Positions 16,045 through 25,323 of a DNA stretch of 64,000 nucleotides are shown here, one piece after another (position 1 is the first letter of the stretch; every line of letters begins with the position of its first letter). The notes below the pieces were generated by a model. The model was not told the origin of the DNA, ran no database searches, and saw only the letters and a list, made by a program, of their open reading frames with translations. A program made the position numbers and the translations under genes. Source of the DNA: Bacteroidia bacterium (GTDB lineage Bacteria; Bacteroidota; Bacteroidia; J057); NCBI GenBank assembly GCA_041391665.1, contig JAWKNO010000003.1, positions 1,116,001 through 1,180,000 of the forward strand, in the 5' to 3' direction.

Positions 16045-17379
16045 ATGCCCGACGACAATAACCTCCGCCTTCCCTTTGGTGAAAAGTCTTCTTTTGATAT
16101 GGATACGGCTGACTACCGGGGCGATTTTCGCGATATGATTCAGTCCAGGGCATACAGGATTACCCCGGAGATGGAAGAATGGCTGAATAAACCCATTTCC
16201 GAAACCTCCATTGTCGCCTGCCTGCGGTCTTTTTATGAAAACGCGCCGGTCGGACTGCTGATCTACTTTTTTGAAGATGATATGCTGAAAGTTTATTTTC
16301 TCACCACACAGGGATTTCAGTTTCAGGGGCAGGCAGAAGTTACTCTGGAGGAAATGTCGCGTCTGGGTGACGATCTGAGTATCGGGCTGAATCTCAACAA
16401 ACATTCACACAACCGGGCACCCCGCAAAAGAGGCATGGAATGGGGGGAGGAATCTGAACAGGAATCGCCTATTGATGCCCGGAATATCATTCGCACCATC
16501 AGCGCTCTCCTGTTTCCCGAGGGTCTGGGCGAAAACATTCTGGAAAACAAAACCGAACACCTCATTGTCATTCCTGCCCTCAATATCCAGCAGATTCCTT
16601 TTGCAATTTTAACCCCATTTGCTGACGATACGCTTTTTATCGACAAATGGTCTTACTCCATGGCCGCAAGTCTTTACGAAATTGCCAGGCTTACGGTGCG
16701 CAAACAGGTGGCCAAAAGCGGGGAGATCGGCTTTGATAAACCCACAACCCTGTATCGCGATGCGCTGTTTGTAGGAAATCCGGTATTTAGTACAGAAGGC
16801 AACTGGATTCTGCCTCCGCTTCCCGGTGCAGAAGAGGAGGTAAAAAATATTTCGGGACAGTTGTCTGTGGCACCCGAACAGGTGCTGATCGGACCCGCCG
16901 CCACTTTACCGGAGATAAAAAATAAAGGGGGCAACGTTTCGATCCTCTATCTGGCTACGCATGGCATCGCAGATCCGGAGAATCCGCTGGATGGGAGCGG
17001 GTTGTTTTTCACCCCTACAGAAGACAATCCGCAAGGCTTCTGGTCGGCGAGGGAAATTCAGCAGAATCGGTTTTCTGCCATTCTGGTCATTCTCAGCGCC
17101 TGCCAGACAGGGCTGGGGCAAAGTCAGGACACCGGGGTGATCGGGCTCAGCCGTGCGTTTCAACTCGCAGGAGCAGAAAATATTATCATGAGCCTTTGGT
17201 CGGTGGATGACAATGCCACCAACAGTCTGATGCAGCTTTTTATGAAAAAAATACACGAACCCCACCGGTTTTTTCCCTGCGAACCGCTGCGTCAGGCCAT
17301 GCTTGAATACCGCAAACAGAATCCCGGAGCCGAACCCGTTTACTGGGCTTCGTTTTCTACATTCGGGATCCCGTATTAG
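16045..17379 (+). CDS. CHAT-domain caspase-like protease
   Basis: 444 residues, cytoplasmic (no signal peptide). The C-terminal CHAT domain spans about residues 165-444. The catalytic histidine is H306 in LYLATHGIAD and the cysteine is C353 in LSACQTGLG. The interior shows FVGNPVFS, LPPLPGAEEEV and the closing YWASFSTFGIP typical of CHAT. The first ~150 residues have no recognised domain; members elsewhere carry TPR arrays there, which are absent here. CHAT proteases are often activated by partner proteins in defence or cell-death systems; no partner is evident beside it. Confidence 0.93.
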   Translation: MPDDNNLRLPFGEKSSFDMDTADYRGDFRDMIQSRAYRITPEMEEWLNKPISETSIVACLRSFYENAPVGLLIYFFEDDMLKVYFLTTQGFQFQGQAEVTLEEMSRLGDDLSIGLNLNKHSHNRAPRKRGMEWGEESEQESPIDARNIIRTISALLFPEGLGENILENKTEHLIVIPALNIQQIPFAILTPFADDTLFIDKWSYSMAASLYEIARLTVRKQVAKSGEIGFDKPTTLYRDALFVGNPVFSTEGNWILPPLPGAEEEVKNISGQLSVAPEQVLIGPAATLPEIKNKGGNVSILYLATHGIADPENPLDGSGLFFTPTEDNPQGFWSAREIQQNRFSAILVILSACQTGLGQSQDTGVIGLSRAFQLAGAENIIMSLWSVDDNATNSLMQLFMKKIHEPHRFFPCEPLRQAMLEYRKQNPGAEPVYWASFSTFGIPY

Positions 17380-17478
17380 ACCACAAAATTGAACGCTACT
17401 ACCCTGCCTGTTTTCTGCCCATAATCTTCTCTTCGTTTTTGTCGCTCTCCTATGGTCAGATGAGCCAGTTACGAACAG

Positions 17479-17592
17479 ATGCCCGATCCGCTGAAGCAGG
17501 AAATGAAAGCCTGTGAAAAATGCACACACCTGATGGGAAAAATGCGACCGGAAATGCGGAATTGTTGTATCACCCTGCGCCCCTATCTTTGA
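17479..17592 (+). CDS. Possible small cysteine-rich ORF
   Basis: A 37-codon frame (MPDPLKQEMKACEKCTHLMG...MRNCCITLRPYL) with CxxC and CC pairs. It lies in the 434-nt gap between the CHAT gene and the DUF4253 gene. It has no recognised relative and could be chance or a remnant. The rest of the gap (17593-17813) holds no supported gene. Confidence 0.25.
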   Translation: MPDPLKQEMKACEKCTHLMGKMRPEMRNCCITLRPYL

Positions 17593-17813
17593 TTTCCTGA
17601 CTAATTCGCCAAAACATGCCCTGGCGATCCAAAATATCCACACAAGATCATTGCAGATCAGCCAATTATTAAGAAATTGGGATGGTTACGTTGGGACGAC
17701 GGAAAAGAATTAACGATGGAATTGCAGAGAGAAAAAAACACCGTAAACAGGCAAAAGTGAAGCTGATGCGACAATCCCGGACTCACGAAATAACTAAAAA
17801 AAACCGCAATCAT

Positions 17814-18458
17814 ATGGGACTATTTGACAAACTTTTCGGCAAAAAACAAACAGGCAATAACGCCCCATTTTCAGCAGACACTCTGACAGACAACGAAAAG
17901 CAACTTTGCAAAAACGCAAACCTTTCCGGGGAGGACGGTTTGTTATTGAAAAAGCTGACACAACAACCCATAGAAGAGCTGAAATTTGAGTATGAATATC
18001 AGGAAACTGAAAAGCCAGATGCTATTGGCAGTTGGGCTACCGAAGAAAACGCAAGAAAAATTGTGTTAGACAACCTTGACCACTTTAAGAAACAGGGGAA
18101 ATACATTTTCATATTCGGAATTGCTCAAAACGGATACATAGTTGGCCTGACAGGTGCGACTTCTGACCCATATAAACTCATGGAGAAGGCCGAAACGAAC
18201 GGTATGAATTACGACATTGAGACAAAACATATAATCGAAAAATATAAAAAGTGGGACAACACATTTGGTATTATACCCATTAGCATTGGCTTTGACTTTT
18301 GCGAGTGTCAAATCAAAAACACAGACATAGACTATAAAGCATTAGCTCAGGAAGTCTATGAATTTTGCCCAGACGTTGTTGACCAGGGGACAGAAACAGT
18401 AGAAGCACTTGAAGCAGAAATAAAACGAACGGGGAGAATCTACTTATGGTGGGATTAA
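17814..18458 (+). CDS. DUF4253 domain protein
   Basis: 214 residues from ATG 17814 (MGLFDKLFGKKQ). The frame is open from 17682, but the earlier part is highly basic and lacks family resemblance. The last ~50 residues hold the DUF4253 signature: ALAQEVYEFCPDVVDQG, TVEALEAEIK and terminal WWD. Residues ~60-160 form an alpha/beta region (KQGKYIFIFGIAQNGYIVGLTG) that resembles a SMI1/YwqJ-like accessory part. DUF4253 proteins are often found singly or near polymorphic-toxin immunity genes. Function unknown. Confidence 0.8.
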   Translation: MGLFDKLFGKKQTGNNAPFSADTLTDNEKQLCKNANLSGEDGLLLKKLTQQPIEELKFEYEYQETEKPDAIGSWATEENARKIVLDNLDHFKKQGKYIFIFGIAQNGYIVGLTGATSDPYKLMEKAETNGMNYDIETKHIIEKYKKWDNTFGIIPISIGFDFCECQIKNTDIDYKALAQEVYEFCPDVVDQGTETVEALEAEIKRTGRIYLWWD

Positions 18459-18533
18459 AAACTACTACCTGCCATTCCGTTTTCACGCAGCGCCCGGCAC
18501 AGGTATCGATCGTCAACACAAACCTTTGTCCCC

Positions 18534-18655
18534 CCCGACAGCCTGGATATTGTTGAGACAAATGCTTGAGATTTCAGGGAAAAGGGATGATATTTATAGT
18601 ATTCAATAAGGAAATAAACGCTACGCGTGGCGGATATGGGGATGTTCGCACACAT
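18534..18655 (+). repeat. Cassette-leader repeat ending in a core
   Basis: A diverged copy of the 3690-3790 and 59209-59336 repeats (AGCCTGGATATTGTTGAGAC, GATATTTATAGTATTCAATAAG, AATAAACGCTACGCGTGGCG). It runs into GTTCGCACAC at 18644-18653, which is a 9-of-10 inverse match to GTGTGCTAAC at 19796-19805 beyond the following gene. The repeat therefore behaves as the boundary site preceding a cassette. Confidence 0.6.
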
Positions 18656-18672
18656 AATAAAAGACGACCAGA

Positions 18673-19791
18673 ATGTACCTGATAGACAAAGAAAAAAATA
18701 GAATATTCAAACTGAAAGAAATGACTTTTTCCGAACTGAAATTCAGAGAAAGAGAACATTTACAGGAATGGATTGCTAACAACCCAAACTCACTTGGAGA
18801 AGAACTTCTAATTATTCAGAAAGAATTTAGTGGATTCAATGAAACGAACGAAAGACTTGATTTACTCGCATTAGACAAGTTTGGAAACCTTGTAATCATT
18901 GAAAACAAACTTGACGACTCAGGAAAGGACGTTACTTGGCAAGTAATCAAATATGCTTCGTATTGTGCTAGCCTAACAAAACAAGACATACTAAAAATTT
19001 ACCAAGACTTTTTAGGAACTTCAGCAATCGCCCAAGACCGAATTTCAGAATTTTATGATAACAAGGACATTTCAGAAATCGTCTTAAATCAAGGCTTGAA
19101 CTCACAAAGACTAATTCTCGTAGCAGCAAATTTTAGAAGAGAAGTAACATCGACAGTTTTGTGGTTAATGAACTTTAAAATTAGACTTCAATGCTTCAAA
19201 GTGACACCTTTTGCTTTTGGGGAACAGCTCTTTTTAAATGTTGAGCAAATTTTACCAACCAAGGACACAGAAGACTTTGCAATAAGTATAGCAACAAAAG
19301 CACAAGAAGAAATTGAAGTTCAGGAGACATTAAAAAGCAGACATCATATTCGACTAAAATTTTGGGGACAATTTATAAATGCAAGCAATCAAGTAAACAA
19401 CTTGTTTTCAAACAACTCCCCTTCCAAAGACAATTGGATAGGTAAAGGAATTGGAATGAGCGGTGTAAACTTAAATTTCGTGGCAACTAGCAACTATTGT
19501 CGTGGTGAAGTTTTTATTAATCGCGGGAACAAAGAAGAAAACAAAGAAATATTTGACTACTTCTATGCTATGAAAGACAAAATTGAACAAGATTTTGGAG
19601 GACAATTGGAGTGGGAAAGAATGGACGACAACATAACTTCACGAATTAAAAACCAATTTGACGGAGTGAGTTACTTCGAAGAAAGTGATTGGAAAAAGAT
19701 GAACGAATTTCTAATTGACGTTTCTGTTCGGATGGAAAAAGCATTTAAAGAACCAATCAAAAAACTGAATAACTATTGGAAAAACAAATAA
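18673..19791 (+). CDS. DUF4268 protein with PD-(D/E)xK nuclease-like domain
   Basis: 372 residues. The N-terminal ~150 residues form an endonuclease-like core: ERLDLLALD then NLVIIENK gives D63, E77 and K79, followed by Q90 in TWQVIKYASY. This is the NucS/PD-(D/E)xK pattern. The C-terminal ~140 residues match DUF4268 (RLKFWGQFI, ending in a ...MNEFLIDV helix). Such proteins are frequent in defence islands and as lone cassette genes. Both ends of the gene unit carry matching inverted cores (18644 and 19796). The active-site residues look intact; a DNA target is inferred only. Confidence 0.85.
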   Translation: MYLIDKEKNRIFKLKEMTFSELKFREREHLQEWIANNPNSLGEELLIIQKEFSGFNETNERLDLLALDKFGNLVIIENKLDDSGKDVTWQVIKYASYCASLTKQDILKIYQDFLGTSAIAQDRISEFYDNKDISEIVLNQGLNSQRLILVAANFRREVTSTVLWLMNFKIRLQCFKVTPFAFGEQLFLNVEQILPTKDTEDFAISIATKAQEEIEVQETLKSRHHIRLKFWGQFINASNQVNNLFSNNSPSKDNWIGKGIGMSGVNLNFVATSNYCRGEVFINRGNKEENKEIFDYFYAMKDKIEQDFGGQLEWERMDDNITSRIKNQFDGVSYFEESDWKKMNEFLIDVSVRMEKAFKEPIKKLNNYWKNK

Positions 19792-19795
19792 TTAC

Positions 19796-19942
19796 GTGTG
19801 CTAACAGCACCTACCCACAAGTGGCGGTTCAGTGGTTAAATCAAGCTTTGTGTCCGCCTCAGGCGGATTTCTACTTGGTTGATCCGCAGGGGCGGATGCT
19901 TCGAAATTGCGACCTTCGGGTAGCGGCAAACCGTTAGTGGCA
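19796..19942 (+). repeat. attC-like repeat, copy C
   Basis: Begins GTGTGCTAACAGCACCTACC, then AGTGGCGGTTCAGTGGTTAA and ATCAAGCTTTGTG, and ends CTTCGGGTAGCGGC then AAACCGTTAGTGGC. CACCTACCCACAAGTGGCG pairs with CGACCTTCGGGTAGCGG in an imperfect stem. The loop carries two small inserts, TCCGCCTCAGGCGGA and ATCCGCAGGGGCGGAT, themselves palindromic; a similar insert is in copy E. It separates the DUF4268 gene from the exonuclease gene with no spare sequence. Confidence 0.78.
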
Positions 19943-19975
19943 ATTTTACCGACACCCAAAACAAACTAATGAACA

Positions 19976-20494
19976 ATGGCATATATAATGGTTGACATAG
20001 AAAGCGACGGACCTATTCCAGGTGACTTTTCTATGATTTCTTTTGGAGCAGTTTTAGTTGACGAACAACTTGACAAAACATTTTATGGCAAACTTAAGCC
20101 CATATCTGACAAATATATTCCGGAAGCACTTGCCGTATCGGGACATTCAAGAGACGAGACTTTGACTTTTGACGATCCCAAGATTGTAATGACAGACTTT
20201 GCCGATTGGATTAAAACGACTTGCAAGGACAGACCTATTTTCATTAGCGACAATAATGGTTTTGATTGGATGTTCGTTTGTTGGTATTTCCATCACTTCA
20301 TCGGAGCAAATCCATTTGGATTTAGTTCGCAGAACTTAGGGAGTCTTTACAAAGGCATTGAAAAAGACACCTTTAAAACATTCAAGCATTTACGAAAAAC
20401 CAAGCATACGCATAATCCAGTGGATGATGCAAAAGGTAATGCGGAAGCATTGCTTACAATGAAAAAAGAGTTTGGATTAAAGATAAAATTCTAA
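19976..20494 (+). CDS. DEDDh 3'-5' exonuclease domain protein
   Basis: 172 residues comprising a stand-alone RNase H-like exonuclease fold. Motif I is VDIESDGP with D7 and E9. Motif II is FISDNNGFDW with D97. Motif III is HTHNPVDDAKGNAEAL with H146 and D150 or D151, so all DEDDh residues are present. Relatives are annotated as 3'-5' exoribonucleases or DnaQ-like exonucleases. The ATG lies 35 nt after an attC-like core. No matching core was found after the stop, where decayed sequence follows. Confidence 0.9.
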   Translation: MAYIMVDIESDGPIPGDFSMISFGAVLVDEQLDKTFYGKLKPISDKYIPEALAVSGHSRDETLTFDDPKIVMTDFADWIKTTCKDRPIFISDNNGFDWMFVCWYFHHFIGANPFGFSSQNLGSLYKGIEKDTFKTFKHLRKTKHTHNPVDDAKGNAEALLTMKKEFGLKIKF

Positions 20495-20519
20495 TGGCAT
20501 ACTCAATGAAGAAAACTGA

Positions 20520-20702
20520 AATCATGGATTATCCCCCGGAGCAGTTGAACTAATATGGGTTCCACCTTTTATGTTGAAACAAGAAAAACAATGGACATTT
20601 ACAAAAGGAATAACAGTTTGGCATATCAAACAACTTGAAGACGGTCTTTCTTGGTTATTATACCCAAAAGAACTATTTGCAAACGACGACAAGGCGAACT
20701 AA
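20520..20702 (+). pseudogene. Gene remnant in a 650-nt gap
   Basis: A frame open from 20520, with ATG at 20571, reads AVELIWVPPFMLKQEKQWTF and then WHIKQLEDGLSWLLYP to TAA 20700-20702. It has a plausible protein texture but no proper start region and no recognised family, so it looks like the 3' end of a lost gene. The following 20703-21148 holds no supported gene; it contains the small palindrome CCAATATCGTATTGG at 20717-20731. Confidence 0.35.
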
Positions 20703-21148
20703 TAAAAACTGCCACCAATATCGTATTGGCAATAGTGAGGCTGACAGGAGTAAACTCAACAATTGCAATTCTATTGGGCATTTGTGCAAATGGATTTTGG
20801 CAATCACGGGGCGCAAGGAATAGGTTTACCCACAATTGCAAAAACGACAGCAAAAGGACATTATCAGACCATGTGTGGGCCAGAATCTATGCAGATCTGT
20901 TCAAAATGATAGAAATAAAAGCGAGTGGGACGAAAGCCCGGGAACAACACATGGTTTATGGTAGCTAATGATTTTTTTAATAACTTCCCACTGGGAAGGC
21001 CTGTCTGCACCGGCAGATCAGCTCGGTAAGCTTTATTGGCATAACTCTTAGAGTTAGACACCAACAAGTTATCTGATCGATTTCTGTTTTTTCAAAAAAC
21101 TATTTTTCCCTCCCAAACATGGGCTAATAGATTTCAAAAGATGATAAT

Positions 21149-22024
21149 ATGATCGTAGAAGGCGCAATTGGTGATGCTTATGGAGCGGGTTTCGAGTTTG
21201 CCGACCGGGCAGTAATTGAGGCGCACAATAACCTGAGCGGGTACATTCCCCACCCTGTTTATGCGTCCATTAACCAAAAATATACTGACGATACGCAGAT
21301 GGCTGTTGCCCTGGTCGAATTGATTTTAAGCGGAAATGACTGGAACAGCCTGAACATCGCCAATGCCTTTGTTACTTCCTTTAAAAGAGATCCGAGAGAA
21401 GGTTATGCAAGACGCTTTTATGCCTTTTTAACCGAAATAGAAACGGGGCAGGATCTATTGGATAAAATCATTTCAAAAAGCGAGCGAAATGGCGCTGCCA
21501 TGCGGGCTTACCCTTTAGGTGCGCTCCATGATATTCAACAAATAAAGGAATGGTCGCGTATTCAGGCTGAGGTAACCCACCAAACTCAAAACGCAGTTGT
21601 GGCTGCCGAGGCCATTGCATTGATAAGTCATTTTTTTATCTATGACCTGGGAACAAAAGAAGAATTGTTGGATTTTGTCCGCAATCATACCGGGCACAAC
21701 TGGGCAGGAAGCTGGAAAACAGAAGTTGAAACTAACGCTATCCAGACCGTAGAGGCGGTTCTCGATATCATGATCTCCGGAAAAAAGTTATCCCAGATGC
21801 TGATCGATTCTGTCAACCTGGGCGGAGACGTGGATACAGTGGCATCGCTGGTTCTTGCTATCGGATCAGCTTCAAAAGGCTATGAAAATGACCTTCCCCA
21901 AAATCTTTACGACGATCTGGAAAACGATAAATTTGGAAGAGATTATTTAATCCAACTGGATCAAAAATGGGCCTCATTCGTTCAGGATCAACTGAACAAC
22001 AGAGGAGCTTTCCCCCAAACCTAA
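21149..22024 (+). CDS. ADP-ribosylglycohydrolase
   Basis: 291 residues of all-helical DraG/ARH fold. Metal-binding and catalytic signatures are intact: GAIGDAYGAGFE at residues 5-16, YTDDTQMA at 45-52, SERNGAAMR at 111-119 and NLGGDVDTVASL at 223-234, which supply the two Mg2+/Mn2+ sites. It removes ADP-ribose from proteins or small molecules; arginine-linked substrates are typical but not proven. The N-terminus is short, beginning almost at the first motif, which is normal for some members. Its stop overlaps the convergent ggt gene by four bases. Confidence 0.93.
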   Translation: MIVEGAIGDAYGAGFEFADRAVIEAHNNLSGYIPHPVYASINQKYTDDTQMAVALVELILSGNDWNSLNIANAFVTSFKRDPREGYARRFYAFLTEIETGQDLLDKIISKSERNGAAMRAYPLGALHDIQQIKEWSRIQAEVTHQTQNAVVAAEAIALISHFFIYDLGTKEELLDFVRNHTGHNWAGSWKTEVETNAIQTVEAVLDIMISGKKLSQMLIDSVNLGGDVDTVASLVLAIGSASKGYENDLPQNLYDDLENDKFGRDYLIQLDQKWASFVQDQLNNRGAFPQT

Positions 22025-23727
22025 AATCCTCCCGCTGTATCATCGCCTCTCGGATCAGCGCCGCCTTCCAGCCTGCCGTCTGGCAAAACCAATATCGCAT
22101 CCACCCGACCGATGGCGCCGCGGACATTAAAACTATGCCCCATACGCTTCAGGGTTTCCATGACGGGCTTGGTCAAAGCGCCGTCTTCATAATCAATCTG
22201 GTCAGGCAGCCATTGATGGTGAAACCTCGGTGAGGAGACAGATTGCTGCATGCCGTAACCATAATCCACAACGTTGAGGATATTTTGAAAGACAGAAGTG
22301 ATGATCGTCGAACCGCCGGGCGTGCCTACTACCATCAGCAATTTTCCCTCTTTCTCAACAATCGTAGGTGTCATCGAACTGAGCATTCGTTTTCCGGGCT
22401 CGACGGCATTCGCCTCGGCGCCTACGAGACCGTAGGCATTGGGTACACCTGGTTTTATACTGAAATCATCCATTTCATTGTTGAGGAGAAAACCTGCGCC
22501 ACCTACTACCACACAAGAACCATACCCGCCATTGATGGTTGTGGTAACGGAAACAGCATTCCCCTCTGCATCGACGATCGAGTAATGCGTAGTCTGCTCG
22601 CTTTCAGCCAGGGGCGGCACTCCGGCTTCTATGGAATCGCTTCGGGAGGCTTTGTCTGCATGAAAGTTGCGCATGCGCTCAGAGAGGTATTTTTCATCGA
22701 GCAAGCCCTGAACCGGAACCGGATAAAAGTCCTGATCGCCGAGATGTTTTGCCCGGTCTGCATAAACCCTGCGCTCCGCTTCGGTAATCAGGTGAACGGC
22801 TTCCGCAGAATGATGGCCGTATGGGGCAAGTGGATAAGGTTCTACCATTTTAAGCAATTGCATCAGCGCGATACCCCCACTGGAAGGAGGCCCCATGCTG
22901 ATAATTCCCAATCCGCGATAGGTTCCCCGTACTGGTTCGCGCCATACCGAGCGATAATTTTTTAAGTCTTCATGCGTCATGATACCATTTCCCCGCTCCA
23001 TTTCCGCAACAATTTTATCTGCCGTTTCCCCTTCATAAAATCCCGCTTTTCCATGGTCGCGGACCAATTCTAGTGTATGCGCAAGGTCGGGGTAACGGAT
23101 CATATCTCCGGTATGCCATGCTTCCCGGCTGGTAAATACATTTTCAGTAGTATTGTATTGGAGAAATCGCTGCATACTGCTGTTCAGTCCTTCCGCCTCC
23201 TTTTCGGTCAACGGAAAACCATTGGCAGCGAGGTCTATGGCAGGTTGAATCAGCGTAGCTATAGGCAATTTTCCCAACGAATCATGCGCCGTAAACATGC
23301 CATCTACGGATCCCGGCACTCCCGCTGCCAGGTGTCCCAGCCAGCTCAGATTTTCAATTACATTCCCCGCACTGTCGAGATACATATCGCGGTGTGCAGC
23401 AGCTGGGCCCATTTCCCGGAAATCGAGGGTATGAACCGTGCCATCCGCTTTTCGGGAAACCATAAACCCGCCCCCACCAATATTACCAGCGGCGGGCAAA
23501 ACAACAGCCAGCGCAAAATGAACGCCGACCATGGCATCAAATGCATTGCCACCCTTTTTCAGAATGTCAACCCCCACCTGCGTCGCCAGGGGATGGGCAG
23601 AGACGACCATGGCCTTTTCGGCAAATACAGGGGCTTTTACCTCCGGTTGGGATACCGGCTGCTGGCAGGAAAAATATCCGGAACCAACTAAAAATGAGAC
23701 CATTAACAAAGTCAGACGGCGATACAT
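22021..23727 (-). CDS. ggt: Gamma-glutamyltransferase
   Basis: 568 residues with a lipoprotein-like signal (GSGYFSC at residues 15-21). The proenzyme is cut before T379 in TTHYSIVD, the catalytic N-terminal threonine of the small subunit. PSSGGIALMQ at 281-290 and the GSCVVVGGAGFLLNNEMDDF region are conserved, as is the large-subunit substrate-binding arginine region. It hydrolyses glutathione and other gamma-glutamyl compounds in the periplasm. The gene is monocistronic, with a candidate terminator upstream (23756-23784) separating it from the MFS gene. Confidence 0.95.
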   Translation of the reverse strand: MYRRLTLLMVSFLVGSGYFSCQQPVSQPEVKAPVFAEKAMVVSAHPLATQVGVDILKKGGNAFDAMVGVHFALAVVLPAAGNIGGGGFMVSRKADGTVHTLDFREMGPAAAHRDMYLDSAGNVIENLSWLGHLAAGVPGSVDGMFTAHDSLGKLPIATLIQPAIDLAANGFPLTEKEAEGLNSSMQRFLQYNTTENVFTSREAWHTGDMIRYPDLAHTLELVRDHGKAGFYEGETADKIVAEMERGNGIMTHEDLKNYRSVWREPVRGTYRGLGIISMGPPSSGGIALMQLLKMVEPYPLAPYGHHSAEAVHLITEAERRVYADRAKHLGDQDFYPVPVQGLLDEKYLSERMRNFHADKASRSDSIEAGVPPLAESEQTTHYSIVDAEGNAVSVTTTINGGYGSCVVVGGAGFLLNNEMDDFSIKPGVPNAYGLVGAEANAVEPGKRMLSSMTPTIVEKEGKLLMVVGTPGGSTIITSVFQNILNVVDYGYGMQQSVSSPRFHHQWLPDQIDYEDGALTKPVMETLKRMGHSFNVRGAIGRVDAILVLPDGRLEGGADPRGDDTAGGF

Positions 23728-23755
23728 AAGATAAGTGCTAAAGGTGGAAAACGAA

Positions 23756-23784
23756 CCAGCCCTACACCGGGTGGGCAGGGCTGG
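23756..23784 (-). terminator. Candidate terminator after MFS gene
   Basis: CCAGCCCT (23756-23763) and AGGGCTGG (23777-23784) form a perfect 8-bp stem, with further partial pairing in the loop (ACACC with GGTG). On the minus strand it is followed by TTCGTTTTCC. It lies between the MFS stop and the ggt start. Confidence 0.5.
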
Positions 23785-23917
23785 AAATTCGAGTAATAGT
23801 AGTGTTAAATCGGCTTTTATATATCTAATATACCAGTTTTTTCTTTAGTTACACATATTTCTCAGAACTTTCAGACTGGTATATATTGTCAATTTTGAAG
23901 TTGAGGAAGCGCAGTGG

Positions 23918-25144
23918 TTATGCAGCTACTTTTTCCGCAACGTTTTCCTTTGTATGATTTTTCATCCAGAAAAAGAGGATGGTGAACATTACAATCAGTA
24001 CTACAGGAAAGAAGAAAATTGTCCCCAAAGTTTCCTGTCCGGTAAATAATTCCAGATCATTACCCGTAAGCCCCTGAGCAATACCTGCTTCGCGATTGGA
24101 GTCGATCCAGCGACCGATGACAGGTTGCATAAAATAGGAAGACAACATGCCCAGTGCTCCCACAACAGACATACCCAATGCACCACTCTTTGGAATATAA
24201 TCAGCGATAAAGCCAATCATATTGGGCCAGAAATAGGCAACACCCAGTGCAAAGATGATAGCAACAACATATACTACCGGGCCTGTCAATTGAGTAAACA
24301 GGAATAATCCCAGAGCGGCGAGAACCGCAGAGCCGAGCAATACGCCTGTAGTATTAAACTTATGAACGGCATTCCCGCCAAAGTAACGGGCAACAGCCAT
24401 CGTTCCGGTGATCAAAGCCAGTACCAGCATAGGCGCAGCACCACTTGACTTCAGGATCAACTCCACCCACTGGGTAGGGCCAAATTCGGTCTGTGCGGTA
24501 AACCACATACATACCAGCATAAAAATAAACAAGGGAGAGATCATAGCTCTCAGGTTACCTGACAAAGTACCGGCCTGTGCAACTTTGGCTTTTGGCCAGT
24601 CTTGTCCCCAGAAGAGATAAGCATAAACGATGGTAGGAATTAAGATAATCCAGATCTGCGCCTGCCAGCTCATTCCTGCTCCCGTCATAAAGAAAGAAAC
24701 CAAACTTCCGATCACGATACCACCAGGAAACCACATATGGAAACGATTCAGCATTTTGCTCATCGTATTTCCTTCGTAGGTATCTGCAATCATTGGGTTA
24801 CAAGCTGCTTCTGTACAGCCGTTACCCAATCCTATCAAAAAGGTAGAAAGCATTAAGGTTGCGAAGCTACCAGCGAAAATGGTCATAATAATACCAACGG
24901 CATGCGCAAAAAATGCAAACTGCATGATAATTTTCCCACCTACATTGTGATAAATCAATCCGCCGATAACCATGGAAATAGGAAATCCAAAAAACCACAT
25001 CGAGTTGATCATCCCCAGTTGTTCGGCAGACAAACTCAGTTGCTCGCCAAGCTGTGGGAGAATCCCAGCTCTGATACTAAACGACAGAGCCGTCGTAATC
25101 AGCGCAAAACAACTCCCGTAAAATAGTCTGTTTTCTTTTGTCAT
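23918..25144 (-). CDS. MFS transporter
   Basis: 408 residues with about 12 membrane segments and a short polar C-terminus. The fold and the segments RAGILPQLGEQLSLSAEQLG, LIGLGNGCTEAACNPMIADT and RFHMWFPGGIVIGSL place it in the MFS group usually found beside Gfo/Idh oxidoreductases in Bacteroidota and Planctomycetes, presumed to import a sugar or cyclic polyol. It follows three catabolic genes on the same strand but is separated from them by a likely terminator (25186-25216), so it may have its own promoter. Confidence 0.9.
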   Translation of the reverse strand: MTKENRLFYGSCFALITTALSFSIRAGILPQLGEQLSLSAEQLGMINSMWFFGFPISMVIGGLIYHNVGGKIIMQFAFFAHAVGIIMTIFAGSFATLMLSTFLIGLGNGCTEAACNPMIADTYEGNTMSKMLNRFHMWFPGGIVIGSLVSFFMTGAGMSWQAQIWIILIPTIVYAYLFWGQDWPKAKVAQAGTLSGNLRAMISPLFIFMLVCMWFTAQTEFGPTQWVELILKSSGAAPMLVLALITGTMAVARYFGGNAVHKFNTTGVLLGSAVLAALGLFLFTQLTGPVVYVVAIIFALGVAYFWPNMIGFIADYIPKSGALGMSVVGALGMLSSYFMQPVIGRWIDSNREAGIAQGLTGNDLELFTGQETLGTIFFFPVVLIVMFTILFFWMKNHTKENVAEKVAA

Positions 25145-25185
25145 TGTTCTTGTTTTTAGTAGAGTAGTAATTACAATAGGTAAAA

Positions 25186-25216
25186 GCCGGACAAATCAGC
25201 ATATGTTTTATCCGGC
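25186..25216 (-). terminator. Intrinsic terminator upstream of MFS gene
   Basis: On the minus strand a 10-bp stem (GCCGGATAAA with TTTGTCCGGC, one T-G wobble, core arms at 25186-25191 and 25211-25216) closes an ~11-nt loop. It is followed at once by TTTTACC. This is a good rho-independent terminator for the 25324-26169 gene, or an attenuator for the MFS gene. Confidence 0.6.
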
Positions 25217-25323
25217 AGGAGAGGTAGATTTAGATTTGGGTAGTAGAAATTCGCATAGGCAAATACAGATGTCTTTAATCTTTCCTTTGGTAAATTACAT
25301 CAATTGAAACAAAATGTCAATTT

